NCBI GenBank assembly: GCA_964609305.1
Contig: CAZSRK010000001.1
Location: 25,513 to 89,512, forward strand
Direction: 5' to 3'
Length of the DNA stretch: 64,000 nucleotides
Origin: CAKSXP01 sp964609305
GTDB lineage: Bacteria > Bacillota > Clostridia > Oscillospirales > Oscillospiraceae
The notes beneath the pieces are model-generated. The model searched no databases and was not told where the DNA came from. It saw only the letters and a list, made by a program, of their open reading frames with translations. The position numbers were made by a program, and so were the translations under genes. This document shows positions 9,085 through 16,785 of this stretch, piece by piece (the stretch's first letter is position 1; each line of letters starts with the position of its first letter).

Positions 9085-9921
9085 TCAATACTCCCGGGGC
9101 GGACGGTAAAATTCAAATATAACCGCGTCGTTGTCCTTCTGCGCGTCCAGGCCATGACTGGTCCAGGCGACCTTCATCGCACCCATCTTCTCGCACAGTC
9201 TGACAGCGAGATTCTTTTTACCTATCGCGTACGCTATAAACTGCGGCCGGCCAATGAAATTTGCCGCCAGCCTGCTCAGCAGGAAAGCCAGGGGCTTTTT
9301 CGCCCCCTCACCATATCTCTCCGCGGGACAGGCAAGCTGTCCGCGCAGGACATCCGGCGCGTTCCTGCGGAACCATCTGACGATAGTCGGGTCAAAGCTC
9401 TCGACACAGACGTGCCCGCTGTAACTGTCCATCAGGGCCAGCGTTTTCTCGCAAAGCTCCTTGTTTCTTTTCCCCGTTTTCAGCTCTATTATGACGGGCA
9501 CACGGCTGTCGGCGGCCTCAAACACGTCAAAAACCTCCGATAGTTTGGGAATGCGTTCTTCCGTCCGGACCAGGCAAAGCTCCGACAGTTCGGCAAAGGT
9601 CTTTTCCCCGACCGAACCCTGAACGCCGCACATACGCTCAAGCCCGTCGTCATGGAAAACAACGACCTCTCCGTCCGCGGTCAGACGTACGTCGAGCTCC
9701 ACTCCGTAGCCGGCTTCCGCAGCGGCCCGGAAAGCAGCCAGAGAGTTTTCCGGCACGGACCTGTCCGGCCGGTGCAGCCCACGGTGCGCAAAGTTCCGTC
9801 GCAGGAACGGCTCCTTCTGCCCCTGCTCCGCCTTTCCCGGCGCCAGCGCGAACACGGCGGCCGCGGCCAGCCCCGCGGCTGCTCCGGCTGTTGGCAGCAA
9901 TATCTTAAGCATCTTGTTCAT
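9085..9921 (-). CDS. Glycerophosphodiester phosphodiesterase, membrane-anchored
   Basis: About 278 residues. Hydrolyses glycerophosphodiesters to glycerol-3-phosphate and an alcohol. A single N-terminal hydrophobic segment (about residues 4-26, alanine-rich) should anchor it to the membrane facing outward. The GDPD core shows AHRGLH, PENS, ELDVRLTADG and FHDDGL. I chose ATG 9921, with AGGAGG about 11 bases upstream; a GTG at 9933 directly abuts that site. Single gene, convergent with the mutS unit and divergent from the MFS gene. Confidence 0.92.
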   Translation of the reverse strand: MNKMLKILLPTAGAAAGLAAAAVFALAPGKAEQGQKEPFLRRNFAHRGLHRPDRSVPENSLAAFRAAAEAGYGVELDVRLTADGEVVVFHDDGLERMCGVQGSVGEKTFAELSELCLVRTEERIPKLSEVFDVFEAADSRVPVIIELKTGKRNKELCEKTLALMDSYSGHVCVESFDPTIVRWFRRNAPDVLRGQLACPAERYGEGAKKPLAFLLSRLAANFIGRPQFIAYAIGKKNLAVRLCEKMGAMKVAWTSHGLDAQKDNDAVIFEFYRPPREY

Positions 9922-10026
9922 ATCATCGCTCACCTCCTGAACGATATTATTTTATCACCGTGTGAAGAGCTCGTCAATTTGTTGTTGCGCTTATCTTCCA
10001 TATCGGTTAAAATTGCCCGTGAAAGG

Positions 10027-11355
10027 ATGTGTTACCAGGTGAAACTAAACAGCAGGCGCACAATACTCGTCGGCTTTGCCTTCATGTCCATCTGCGCGTT
10101 GTGGCAGCTTTACGACAGCATCGTCCCTCTCATCCTCAAAAACACTTTCGACCTCAACGACGCTCTGTCGGGCCTTATCATGGCGCTGGACAACGTGCTG
10201 GCGCTTTTCATGCTCCCTCTGTTCGGCGCGCTGTCCGACCGCACGAACACTCGCATAGGACGCAGGATGCCGTATATAATCGTCGGCACCGTCTGCGCCT
10301 GCGTTTTCGCGATGGTCCTGCCCGTTGCTGACAGGATAAGCTCGCTTCCGCTTTTCCTCACGGCTCTGGGGCTGCTGCTGATCTCGATGTCGGTCTACCG
10401 TTCCCCAGCGGTCGCGCTGATGCCGGACGTGACGCCCAAACCGCTGCGCAGCAAGGCCAACGCCATCATTAACCTTATGGGCGCAGTCGGCGGCATAATT
10501 GCGCTGGCCGCCATATCCCTGCTCGTCGGAAGCGAGGACAGGCCGGATTATATTCCGCTATTTTCTGTGATAATCGGCTTCATGCTCGTTTGTCTGATAA
10601 TACTCGTATCCACGATACGCGAGCCGCGTCTGGCAGAGATTGCCCAGCGCGAGGCGGAGGCACTTGGCCAGGACGACGCGGATGATGAACAGGGCCAGGA
10701 TGGCGGCTCGATGTCCCCAAAGGTGCGCCGCTCCTTCCGGCTTATCCTGGTCTCCATCTTCCTGTGGTTCATGGGCTATAACGCGATCACGACCAGCTTT
10801 TCCCGGTACGCCAACGTATACTGGGGCCTAACCGGAGGCTCATTTGCCTACACTCTGATAATAGCGCAGGCCGCCGCCATAGTCAGCTATATACCCGTCG
10901 GCATAATAGCGACCAGGGTCGGGCGCAAAAAGACCATACTCGGCGGCGTTGTTATGCTTACCGTCGCCTTTGGAAGCTGCATTTTCTTCAGGAGCTTCGG
11001 CGGGCTGATATTCTTTTTCTTCATCCTCGCCGGTTTCGGCTGGGCCGCGATCAATGTCAACAGCTACCCCATGGTAGTCGAGATGAGCCGCGGCGCGAAC
11101 GTCGGGAAATATACCGGTTACTACTACACCGCCTCTCAGTCGGCGCAGATAATAACCCCAATCCTCTCGGGCGCCGTGCTTGAATACGGCTATCTGCTCC
11201 TGGGCAGCGCGGACCCTGACGCGGGTTACGTCCTGCTCTTCCCCTACGGGGCGCTGTTCGTCGCAGCCAGCTTTGTGAGCATGCTGTTTGTCAAACACGG
11301 CGACAGCAAGGCCGTGAAAAAAAGCGGGATCGAATATCTCGACACGGACGGCTGA
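10027..11355 (+). CDS. MFS transporter, glycoside-pentoside-hexuronide/SLC45-like
   Basis: About 440 residues with roughly 12 hydrophobic segments. The loop 2-3 motif GALSDRTNTRIGRRMPYI is the classic major-facilitator motif A. Overall form resembles the sugar:cation symporter (GPH) group; the substrate is unknown. The start is ATG 10027, or GTG 10039 with AAAGGA 11 bases before it; the open frame further upstream runs antisense through the phosphodiesterase gene and is not part of it. It faces the beta-helix gene across a bidirectional terminator. Confidence 0.85.
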   Translation: MCYQVKLNSRRTILVGFAFMSICALWQLYDSIVPLILKNTFDLNDALSGLIMALDNVLALFMLPLFGALSDRTNTRIGRRMPYIIVGTVCACVFAMVLPVADRISSLPLFLTALGLLLISMSVYRSPAVALMPDVTPKPLRSKANAIINLMGAVGGIIALAAISLLVGSEDRPDYIPLFSVIIGFMLVCLIILVSTIREPRLAEIAQREAEALGQDDADDEQGQDGGSMSPKVRRSFRLILVSIFLWFMGYNAITTSFSRYANVYWGLTGGSFAYTLIIAQAAAIVSYIPVGIIATRVGRKKTILGGVVMLTVAFGSCIFFRSFGGLIFFFFILAGFGWAAINVNSYPMVVEMSRGANVGKYTGYYYTASQSAQIITPILSGAVLEYGYLLLGSADPDAGYVLLFPYGALFVAASFVSMLFVKHGDSKAVKKSGIEYLDTDG

Positions 11356-11383
11356 TCCCCTGAAACGGTTCTTTGATAGGCTG

Positions 11384-11419
11384 AAAAATCCCCGGAAACA
11401 ATAGTTTCCGGGGATTTTT
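11384..11419. terminator. Bidirectional terminator
   Basis: A 16-bp perfect stem with a four-base loop; A-rich left and T-rich right arms serve both converging genes. Confidence 0.9.
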
Positions 11420-11454
11420 GCATCTAAGTGAATTGCATCTAATCTAAATCAATT

Positions 11455-13254
11455 TCAGGCTTTGAGGACTATATCGCCCTTATAACTGCCGGCGGCGATG
11501 TCAACGGGCCTTCCGTCAACAATCATGGAGGAGGCCACGATCCTGGCATCTGGCCCTATCTCCAGCGCCGTGAGGTAGCTGGTGCCGGTGACGGTCCACT
11601 GCGTATTCCCGAGAAGTTTGACAATAACGCCGTTGTTGACGGCGGGGCAGGCTGTGTTCGTCACCATGCCCATCTCGATGTTCAGAGCCTTGGTGATAGA
11701 CGGAACGTTATGCTTTGCCGTCGAGGAGCTTATCGTGCTCTCGAGCTTTACGTTCTCAAACGAGAGTATCAGGTTTATCGGCTTCTCGGTCGAGGGCGGA
11801 AGCGGCGGGGGCGGGGCCTTCGGCGCGTCGCTGTCCTCCTGTGCGGGCGGCTCGGGCGGGGGGCCCTCGGGCAGGATCATGCCAACGCGGCAGGCATTGG
11901 TCGTGGCGTTATAGAAGTCGCCCCTGAGCTCCATATCAGCAAAGCTTGCGCGCAGGTCGGTGGAGTAGTCCTTCAAATCAAAGGTGAACATACGGCAGTC
12001 GGTGAAGTTCTCGGCGTGCACGTCATGTTCAGGGTCCTTGACGGGCACGAGGTTATCCACCTCTATGCGCAGATCGTCGCCGAACATGCCGGGGTCGTCA
12101 TTGTCCATGAGCTGCAAAATGACCCCGTTTCCGGAGTTTATGACGGAGTTTTTCACCTTCAGCTCGGGATAGCAGCCCTTGACGAGGAAGGTCGTAAGGC
12201 CCGTGTTGAACACGGCGTTTTCTATCACGGCCTCACCGTGCTGGTTTGCATGCCACATCAGGCCGAAGCGCCCGGAGTCGACGGTCGTGCCGTTTATGAA
12301 GTCGCAGGCGGCATACTCATTGGCCGCGATCAGCGCATAGTCGGGCACGCTTATTTTGCAGTTGTCAAAGCTGTTGCGGCAGGCGCCTATTGAATAGGAC
12401 CCGTATCCGCTCTCCCCGGTTATCTCGACCCGGCTGTTCACAACGTTCATACGCACACAGTAATCGCCGAACTTCTCCGGCATGTCCACGCCGTCCGTGG
12501 ACAGGACGCCCCAGCCTTCAGCCTTTATGGTGCTGTCAATATAGCTGGCCCTGCCGCTTCCGACGATATTGGTTGCGCGGTTGGTTCCGCGCAGGCCGAG
12601 CACCCAGGGAACACCGGACATGTTCCCCGTCTCCTCGCGCAGCTGTATCTGCTCCGCGGTGGTCCCGCCGATGCAGTCTATATCCGCGCCGCGGAAAGTG
12701 ACCTCGGCATGGTCGGCAACGGTGACGGCGTTGCGAATAACGCCATGGCTGCGCACGCGCAGATTTTTGACTTCCGCCTTCGCTTCGCCCGCGAAGAGCA
12801 TGCCGCTTCCCCAACCGGAGAAGTCGTTGCCGCCGTGGCCGTTCATGACGATGTCGAGGTTTTCAACGTCGTACTGCCCGTTTTCCACAATAAGCGTATT
12901 GAACAGCGGGCCGTCAGAACGCACGCACACATCCTTCATGCCCTTATCGTCGTACTGTCCGCCGATGAGCGCGGAGCGCGCGCTGCGCTCCGGAATTATC
13001 TTCCCGTCCCTGACATACAGCGCGGTGCGATACCCCGTTGTGTCAAAATCGTCGACGGGGCAGGGGAAATCCTCCGTCACGCTGATGACCGCGTTGACAT
13101 AGCTGCCGGGAGCCAGAGGCTTCTCACGGCCGTTCTCGGTCAGCGTAAGCAGCTTGCCCTCGGGCGCAGAAAGCTCGACCCCTTCGGATACGATCAGCTC
13201 GTCAAACGAACTTGTCTGCTCGATAACCGTATTTTTATCAAATATCATTGGCAT
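11455..13254 (-). CDS. Right-handed beta-helix repeat protein, paralogue 1
   Basis: About 599 residues, function unknown. The body is built of short repeated strands rich in Asn, Gly and Val, as in parallel beta-helix (pectate-lyase-like) folds. It shares with the proteins at 53780 and 55664 the motifs RGTNR, GWGVLSTDG, LQLMDNDDPGM, VNNGVI and WTVTGTSYL. A proline-rich stretch (near residues 468-493) interrupts the C-terminal third. There is no signal peptide, lipobox or sorting motif, so it appears cytoplasmic. The start is ATG 13254 with AGGAAG five bases upstream; ATG 13248 is possible. It is divergent from the IclR gene and convergent with the MFS gene. I cannot name an enzyme activity. 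Confidence 0.8.
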   Translation of the reverse strand: MPMIFDKNTVIEQTSSFDELIVSEGVELSAPEGKLLTLTENGREKPLAPGSYVNAVISVTEDFPCPVDDFDTTGYRTALYVRDGKIIPERSARSALIGGQYDDKGMKDVCVRSDGPLFNTLIVENGQYDVENLDIVMNGHGGNDFSGWGSGMLFAGEAKAEVKNLRVRSHGVIRNAVTVADHAEVTFRGADIDCIGGTTAEQIQLREETGNMSGVPWVLGLRGTNRATNIVGSGRASYIDSTIKAEGWGVLSTDGVDMPEKFGDYCVRMNVVNSRVEITGESGYGSYSIGACRNSFDNCKISVPDYALIAANEYAACDFINGTTVDSGRFGLMWHANQHGEAVIENAVFNTGLTTFLVKGCYPELKVKNSVINSGNGVILQLMDNDDPGMFGDDLRIEVDNLVPVKDPEHDVHAENFTDCRMFTFDLKDYSTDLRASFADMELRGDFYNATTNACRVGMILPEGPPPEPPAQEDSDAPKAPPPPLPPSTEKPINLILSFENVKLESTISSSTAKHNVPSITKALNIEMGMVTNTACPAVNNGVIVKLLGNTQWTVTGTSYLTALEIGPDARIVASSMIVDGRPVDIAAGSYKGDIVLKA

Positions 13255-13344
13255 CATCACTTCCTGTATAAATTATGCTAAAATTATATTACACCGGCGG
13301 CGTATATGGCAGTGTCAGAATCCTGTCGGCCACGGCATTTTCCG

Positions 13345-13373
13345 TTGACATTTCGTGCACGAATGTCTATAAT
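13345..13373 (+). promoter_or_regulatory. Consensus promoter with embedded palindrome, iclR gene
   Basis: TTGACA at 13345 and TATAAT at 13368 with a 17-base spacer match the sigma-A consensus exactly. The spacer contains the perfect 12-base palindrome TTCGTGCACGAA (13352-13363), a likely repressor operator that would occlude RNA polymerase. Autoregulation by the IclR protein is inferred. Confidence 0.8.
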
Positions 13374-13406
13374 GATGACAAATCCTTTATATAGGAGTGA
13401 TCTCAC

Positions 13407-14183
13407 ATGCCTGAAAACACGGAACATGCTACGATACAATCCGTCTCCCGCGCGCTTAGCATACTTGAGGTCATCTTTGAGTCCAACCAGCCCATGAGCG
13501 TCCAGGAGATAAGTCAGGCCCTCGGACTGAGCAGGACGACGGCGCACGGCCTTGTCAGGACACTGGTCGCCTGCAAGTACATCGAAAAAGAGCCGCTCAC
13601 GCGCAAATACATGCCCACCTCGAAGATGTACGGGATGAGCTGCGCATACCCGGACAAGCTTAAGGTCATGCAGGTGATAAATCCCTACCTGCGCAGCCTG
13701 CTGACGCGGTACCGCCAGACGATACACCTTGGCATCATGTCCACGCGCGACACCGTGCTGCTGCTCAAGGCGTATTTTCCCGAGCGCGTGCCCAACCTGA
13801 CGCGCATATTCAATCTGCCCATGCACGCGACCGGAATCGGCAAAACAATGCTCGCCTTCCTCCCGCCTGAGCAGCGCGAGGCCATACTGGAAAACATCGA
13901 GCTTACGCCATATACCAAAAACACCATAACCGACCTTGACCGCCTGCGCGAGGAGATCGAAACCATACGTCAGCGGGGATACGGCTATGACATGGCCGAA
14001 TACCTCGACAACACATTCTGCGTCGGCTTTCCCATCCTCGGTGACAGGGACGAAGCCGTGGCCGCGTTCAGCGTCTCTGGACAGCAAAAGGATATCGAGC
14101 CGCTGTTTCCCGAGCTGATACCGGAAAGCCTTCAGGTCAGCAAGACCTGCTCCGGTGAGATGGGCTGGACCCCGATATTTTAG
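13407..14183 (+). CDS. IclR family transcriptional regulator
   Basis: 258 residues. The N-terminal winged helix-turn-helix covers about residues 8-70 (SVQEISQALGLSRTTAHGLV), and the C-terminal IclR effector domain includes LGIMSTRDTVLLL, HATGIGKTMLAFL and a final regulatory cysteine region. IclR proteins usually control one nearby catabolic operon by binding a small metabolite. The divergent beta-helix gene, whose start lies 150 bp away, is the natural target, along with its own promoter. AGGAGTG precedes the ATG. Confidence 0.93.
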   Translation: MPENTEHATIQSVSRALSILEVIFESNQPMSVQEISQALGLSRTTAHGLVRTLVACKYIEKEPLTRKYMPTSKMYGMSCAYPDKLKVMQVINPYLRSLLTRYRQTIHLGIMSTRDTVLLLKAYFPERVPNLTRIFNLPMHATGIGKTMLAFLPPEQREAILENIELTPYTKNTITDLDRLREEIETIRQRGYGYDMAEYLDNTFCVGFPILGDRDEAVAAFSVSGQQKDIEPLFPELIPESLQVSKTCSGEMGWTPIF

Positions 14184-14234
14184 CACGGCGTCGCAGGCTG
14201 CCGTAGCCTGTACTGCGCCTGCGCACTAAAAGCT

Positions 14235-14273
14235 GCCCTATACGGACGATTTTCGTCCGTATAGGGCTTTTTT
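14235..14273 (+). terminator. Terminator after iclR gene
   Basis: A perfect 15-bp stem, GCCCTATACGGACGA with its complement, three-base loop, then six T. Confidence 0.93.
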
Positions 14274-14396
14274 GCCTTTTTGCCACGATGACGGGGAAGG
14301 CCGCGCCGGCTGGCCCTGGGAACGGCGCAGAAAATCGCCGGAATTTTCGGATGTCCCGAACTCCGGCGCCGGTCAAAAAAATTTTCAAATTTCCCC

Positions 14397-14450
14397 TTGA
14401 CAATAATACGAAATCGGATTATAATGACCGCCGATATTACGAAATCGGAT
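14397..14450 (+). promoter_or_regulatory. marR promoter and twin operator repeats
   Basis: TTGACA at 14397 and TATAAT at 14420 are separated by 17 bases. A 13-base direct repeat TACGAAATCGGAT occurs at 14407-14419 (inside the spacer) and 14438-14450 (just downstream), 31 bases apart or about three helical turns. The second copy lies in a partial palindrome CCGAT-N8-ATCGG. These look like two MarR binding sites that would block initiation; binding itself is inferred. Confidence 0.8.
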
Positions 14451-14463
14451 ATACAACGGGGGT

Positions 14464-14919
14464 ATGTTTATGAGGTACAGACAGAGCCAAGACATGCGTG
14501 ATTTCGCGCGCCTTTATAAGGAGCTTGAGGAAATGTATCATATACTGGCGGTACGCTCGGGGCTGTCCGACAGCGCCTTTATAATATTCTATGCGATGAT
14601 AGAGCTCGGGGAGGGCTGCCTGCAGAAAGAGATATCAAACCAGTATCACATCAGTCCGCAGACGATCAATTCCTCGGTTCGCAGTCTGGAGAAAAAAGGG
14701 TACATATACCTGGAGCCCGGTAAAAGGCGCGATATGCACATCTATCTGACCGAGTCCGGCAGGCAGATACTTGAGCAGCGGCTGGGCCCCGTCGTGGAGT
14801 TTGAAAACGGGGTTTTCAACGCCATGCCGCCGGATGAACGCCGGCAGCTTCTGCACCTGACACGGAAATATATCGATCTCTATCGCAAAAAACTCAATAC
14901 TTTTTCATCGGAGGACTGA
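14464..14919 (+). CDS. MarR family transcriptional regulator
   Basis: 151 residues, the standard MarR length. The winged-helix segment is KEISNQYHISPQTINSSV followed by the wing LEKKGYIYLEPGKRRDMHIY. It most likely represses itself and the downstream ABC exporter genes, which follow after a 237-base gap. Start chosen by frame and by the GGGGG-rich stretch upstream; the Shine-Dalgarno site is weak. Confidence 0.92.
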   Translation: MFMRYRQSQDMRDFARLYKELEEMYHILAVRSGLSDSAFIIFYAMIELGEGCLQKEISNQYHISPQTINSSVRSLEKKGYIYLEPGKRRDMHIYLTESGRQILEQRLGPVVEFENGVFNAMPPDERRQLLHLTRKYIDLYRKKLNTFSSED

Positions 14920-14975
14920 ACATCGCAATGTTCCGCCGGACTGTGTTCCGGCCCCGGTCAGACAAGGTGACGAGT

Positions 14976-15013
14976 GCGCTCGGTTATTTTTCAGGATAAC
15001 CGGGCGCTTTTTT
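14976..15013 (+). terminator. Terminator or attenuator between marR and the ABC exporter
   Basis: A 12-bp stem (one G.U pair) pairs 14976-14987 with 14996-15007, followed by six T. Because it separates the regulator from the exporter it probably regulated, it could limit read-through. The rest of the 14920-15156 gap shows no gene. Confidence 0.8.
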
Positions 15014-15156
15014 CAACACAGCGTGCGTCTGCATGCGCTGCACAGCGCACCGGGCGCGCCCTTATCGGCGGCGCGAAACGCGCGGCCGGCACGGCCGAAC
15101 AGGCCGGATACACAAATCTTCACATATTCTTGCAAAACACAGGGAGGGAACTTTTC

Positions 15157-16785
15157 ATGTTCAAACTGATAAGATTCCTGTCATCGTATAAAGGACGTGT
15201 GGCAGTGATGCTCATATTGCTGTTCCTGCAGGTACTGGGGACGCTGTATATCCCCACCCTGACCGCGGACATAGTCAACAACGGCATCGTCGCCGGGGAT
15301 CTCGACCACATCTGGCGTACCGGCGGCTTCATGCTGGCGGTCGCTGTTCTGATTGCCGCCGTCTCGATAACCGAAACCTATTTCTCCACCTCTGTTTTTT
15401 CAAAAATGGGCCGGGATATCCGTGACGCCCTGTTTGAAAAATCCCAGAGGCTGACGATCGACCAGTTTAACCGCTTCGGCCCGGCGTCCATGATAACCCG
15501 CTGCACCAATGACATAACGCAGATACAGACGGCGTATATGGCCGGCACCGAGATGATACTTCCGGCGCCCGTCATGACGATAGCTGGACTTCTGCTGGCT
15601 TTCTCCAAAAGCCCGGCTCTGGCCCTTGTCATTATCGGCGTCATGCTTGTGGTGTGTTTATTTACGATTTGCCTTGCAAGGAAGGCAATGCCGCTTTTTT
15701 CAAAGCTTCAGACCCTGCTCGACAGGATCAACCGCACCCTTCGAGAGACTCTGACCGGAATCCGCGTTATCCGCGCTTTCAACCGCTCGGAGTTTGAGCG
15801 TGACCGCGCCGACCGCGCCTTCGGCGATTATGCGCGCAGCGCCATCCGCATCAACAAGATCTTTGCTGTCATGATGCCGATCATCATGCTGCTGATGAAT
15901 TTCTGCACGGTCGTCATCATCGCCGTGGGCGGACAGCGGGTCGCGGACGGGCTGATGGAGATCGGCGACATCATGGCGCTTACGGAATATGCGGTCCTGA
16001 TCCTCATGCATCTGATCATGGGCATCATGGTCTTTATGATATTCCCGCGGGCGCAGTCCTGTGCAAACCGTGTCAACGAGGTTCTTGCCGTCGATACCGA
16101 CACAGCGGTCGCCGCGGGGCAGGCGAGCAGACACCCGAACAGGGCAAAGCTGGAGTTTCGCAACGTAACGTTTCAGTATCAGGGCGCGGAGGAACCTGTG
16201 CTCAACAACATAAGCTTTACCGCCGACATCGGCAAAACCACGGCGATCATCGGCGGCACCGGATTCGGCAAGTCGACGATAGCCAGCCTTATCCCGCGTT
16301 TTTACGATATCCAGAGCGGCACGATCCTCGATAATTTCCGGCACGGTAAAAAGGACGCAACGATGCAGGAGATTCGCCACGCGGCGCAGATCGCGCAGAT
16401 CGATGAATTCATCAACGGACTCGAGGACGGCTACGATACGCGCGTCTCCCAGGGCGGCAACAATTTTTCCGGCGGCCAGAAACAGCGTCTCGCCATTGCC
16501 AGAGCCCTCGTAAAGAAGCCTGAAATCTATATTTTCGACGACAGTTTCTCCGCTCTGGACTTTAAGACGGACGCAAAGCTGCGCTCCGCTCTGAAAGACG
16601 AGGTGCGCGATGCGGCGGTCATCCTGGTTGCCCAGAGGATAAGCACCATTATGGACGCCGACCAGATCGTGGTCCTGGACGAGGGCCGGGTCGCCGGTAT
16701 CGGCACACACAGGCAGCTTATGGAATCCTGCACTGTATACCAGCAGATTGCACGCTCTCAGCTAAGTGAGGAGGAATTGACATGA
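15157..16785 (+). CDS. ABC exporter half-transporter lacking its Q-loop
   Basis: About 542 residues, roughly 35 shorter than usual. An N-terminal six-helix membrane domain is followed by a nucleotide-binding domain with Walker A GGTGFGKST near 366, signature FSGGQKQRL near 437, and Walker B IYIFDD near 457. The Asp in place of the catalytic Glu and the Q in VAQRIST in place of the switch His mark the degenerate-site half of a heterodimeric exporter (TM287/BmrC-like). Between SGTIL (near 388) and FRHGKKDAT the segment that normally carries the Q-loop is absent, without a frameshift. The start at 15157 has AGGGAGGG upstream. It is coupled to the next gene (ATGA-type overlap). Confidence 0.88.
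   Translation: MFKLIRFLSSYKGRVAVMLILLFLQVLGTLYIPTLTADIVNNGIVAGDLDHIWRTGGFMLAVAVLIAAVSITETYFSTSVFSKMGRDIRDALFEKSQRLTIDQFNRFGPASMITRCTNDITQIQTAYMAGTEMILPAPVMTIAGLLLAFSKSPALALVIIGVMLVVCLFTICLARKAMPLFSKLQTLLDRINRTLRETLTGIRVIRAFNRSEFERDRADRAFGDYARSAIRINKIFAVMMPIIMLLMNFCTVVIIAVGGQRVADGLMEIGDIMALTEYAVLILMHLIMGIMVFMIFPRAQSCANRVNEVLAVDTDTAVAAGQASRHPNRAKLEFRNVTFQYQGAEEPVLNNISFTADIGKTTAIIGGTGFGKSTIASLIPRFYDIQSGTILDNFRHGKKDATMQEIRHAAQIAQIDEFINGLEDGYDTRVSQGGNNFSGGQKQRLAIARALVKKPEIYIFDDSFSALDFKTDAKLRSALKDEVRDAAVILVAQRISTIMDADQIVVLDEGRVAGIGTHRQLMESCTVYQQIARSQLSEEELT

Noticed and set aside
13284..14186. 300-codon open frame on the minus strand
   Set aside because: Antisense to the IclR gene, whose domains are unmistakable.
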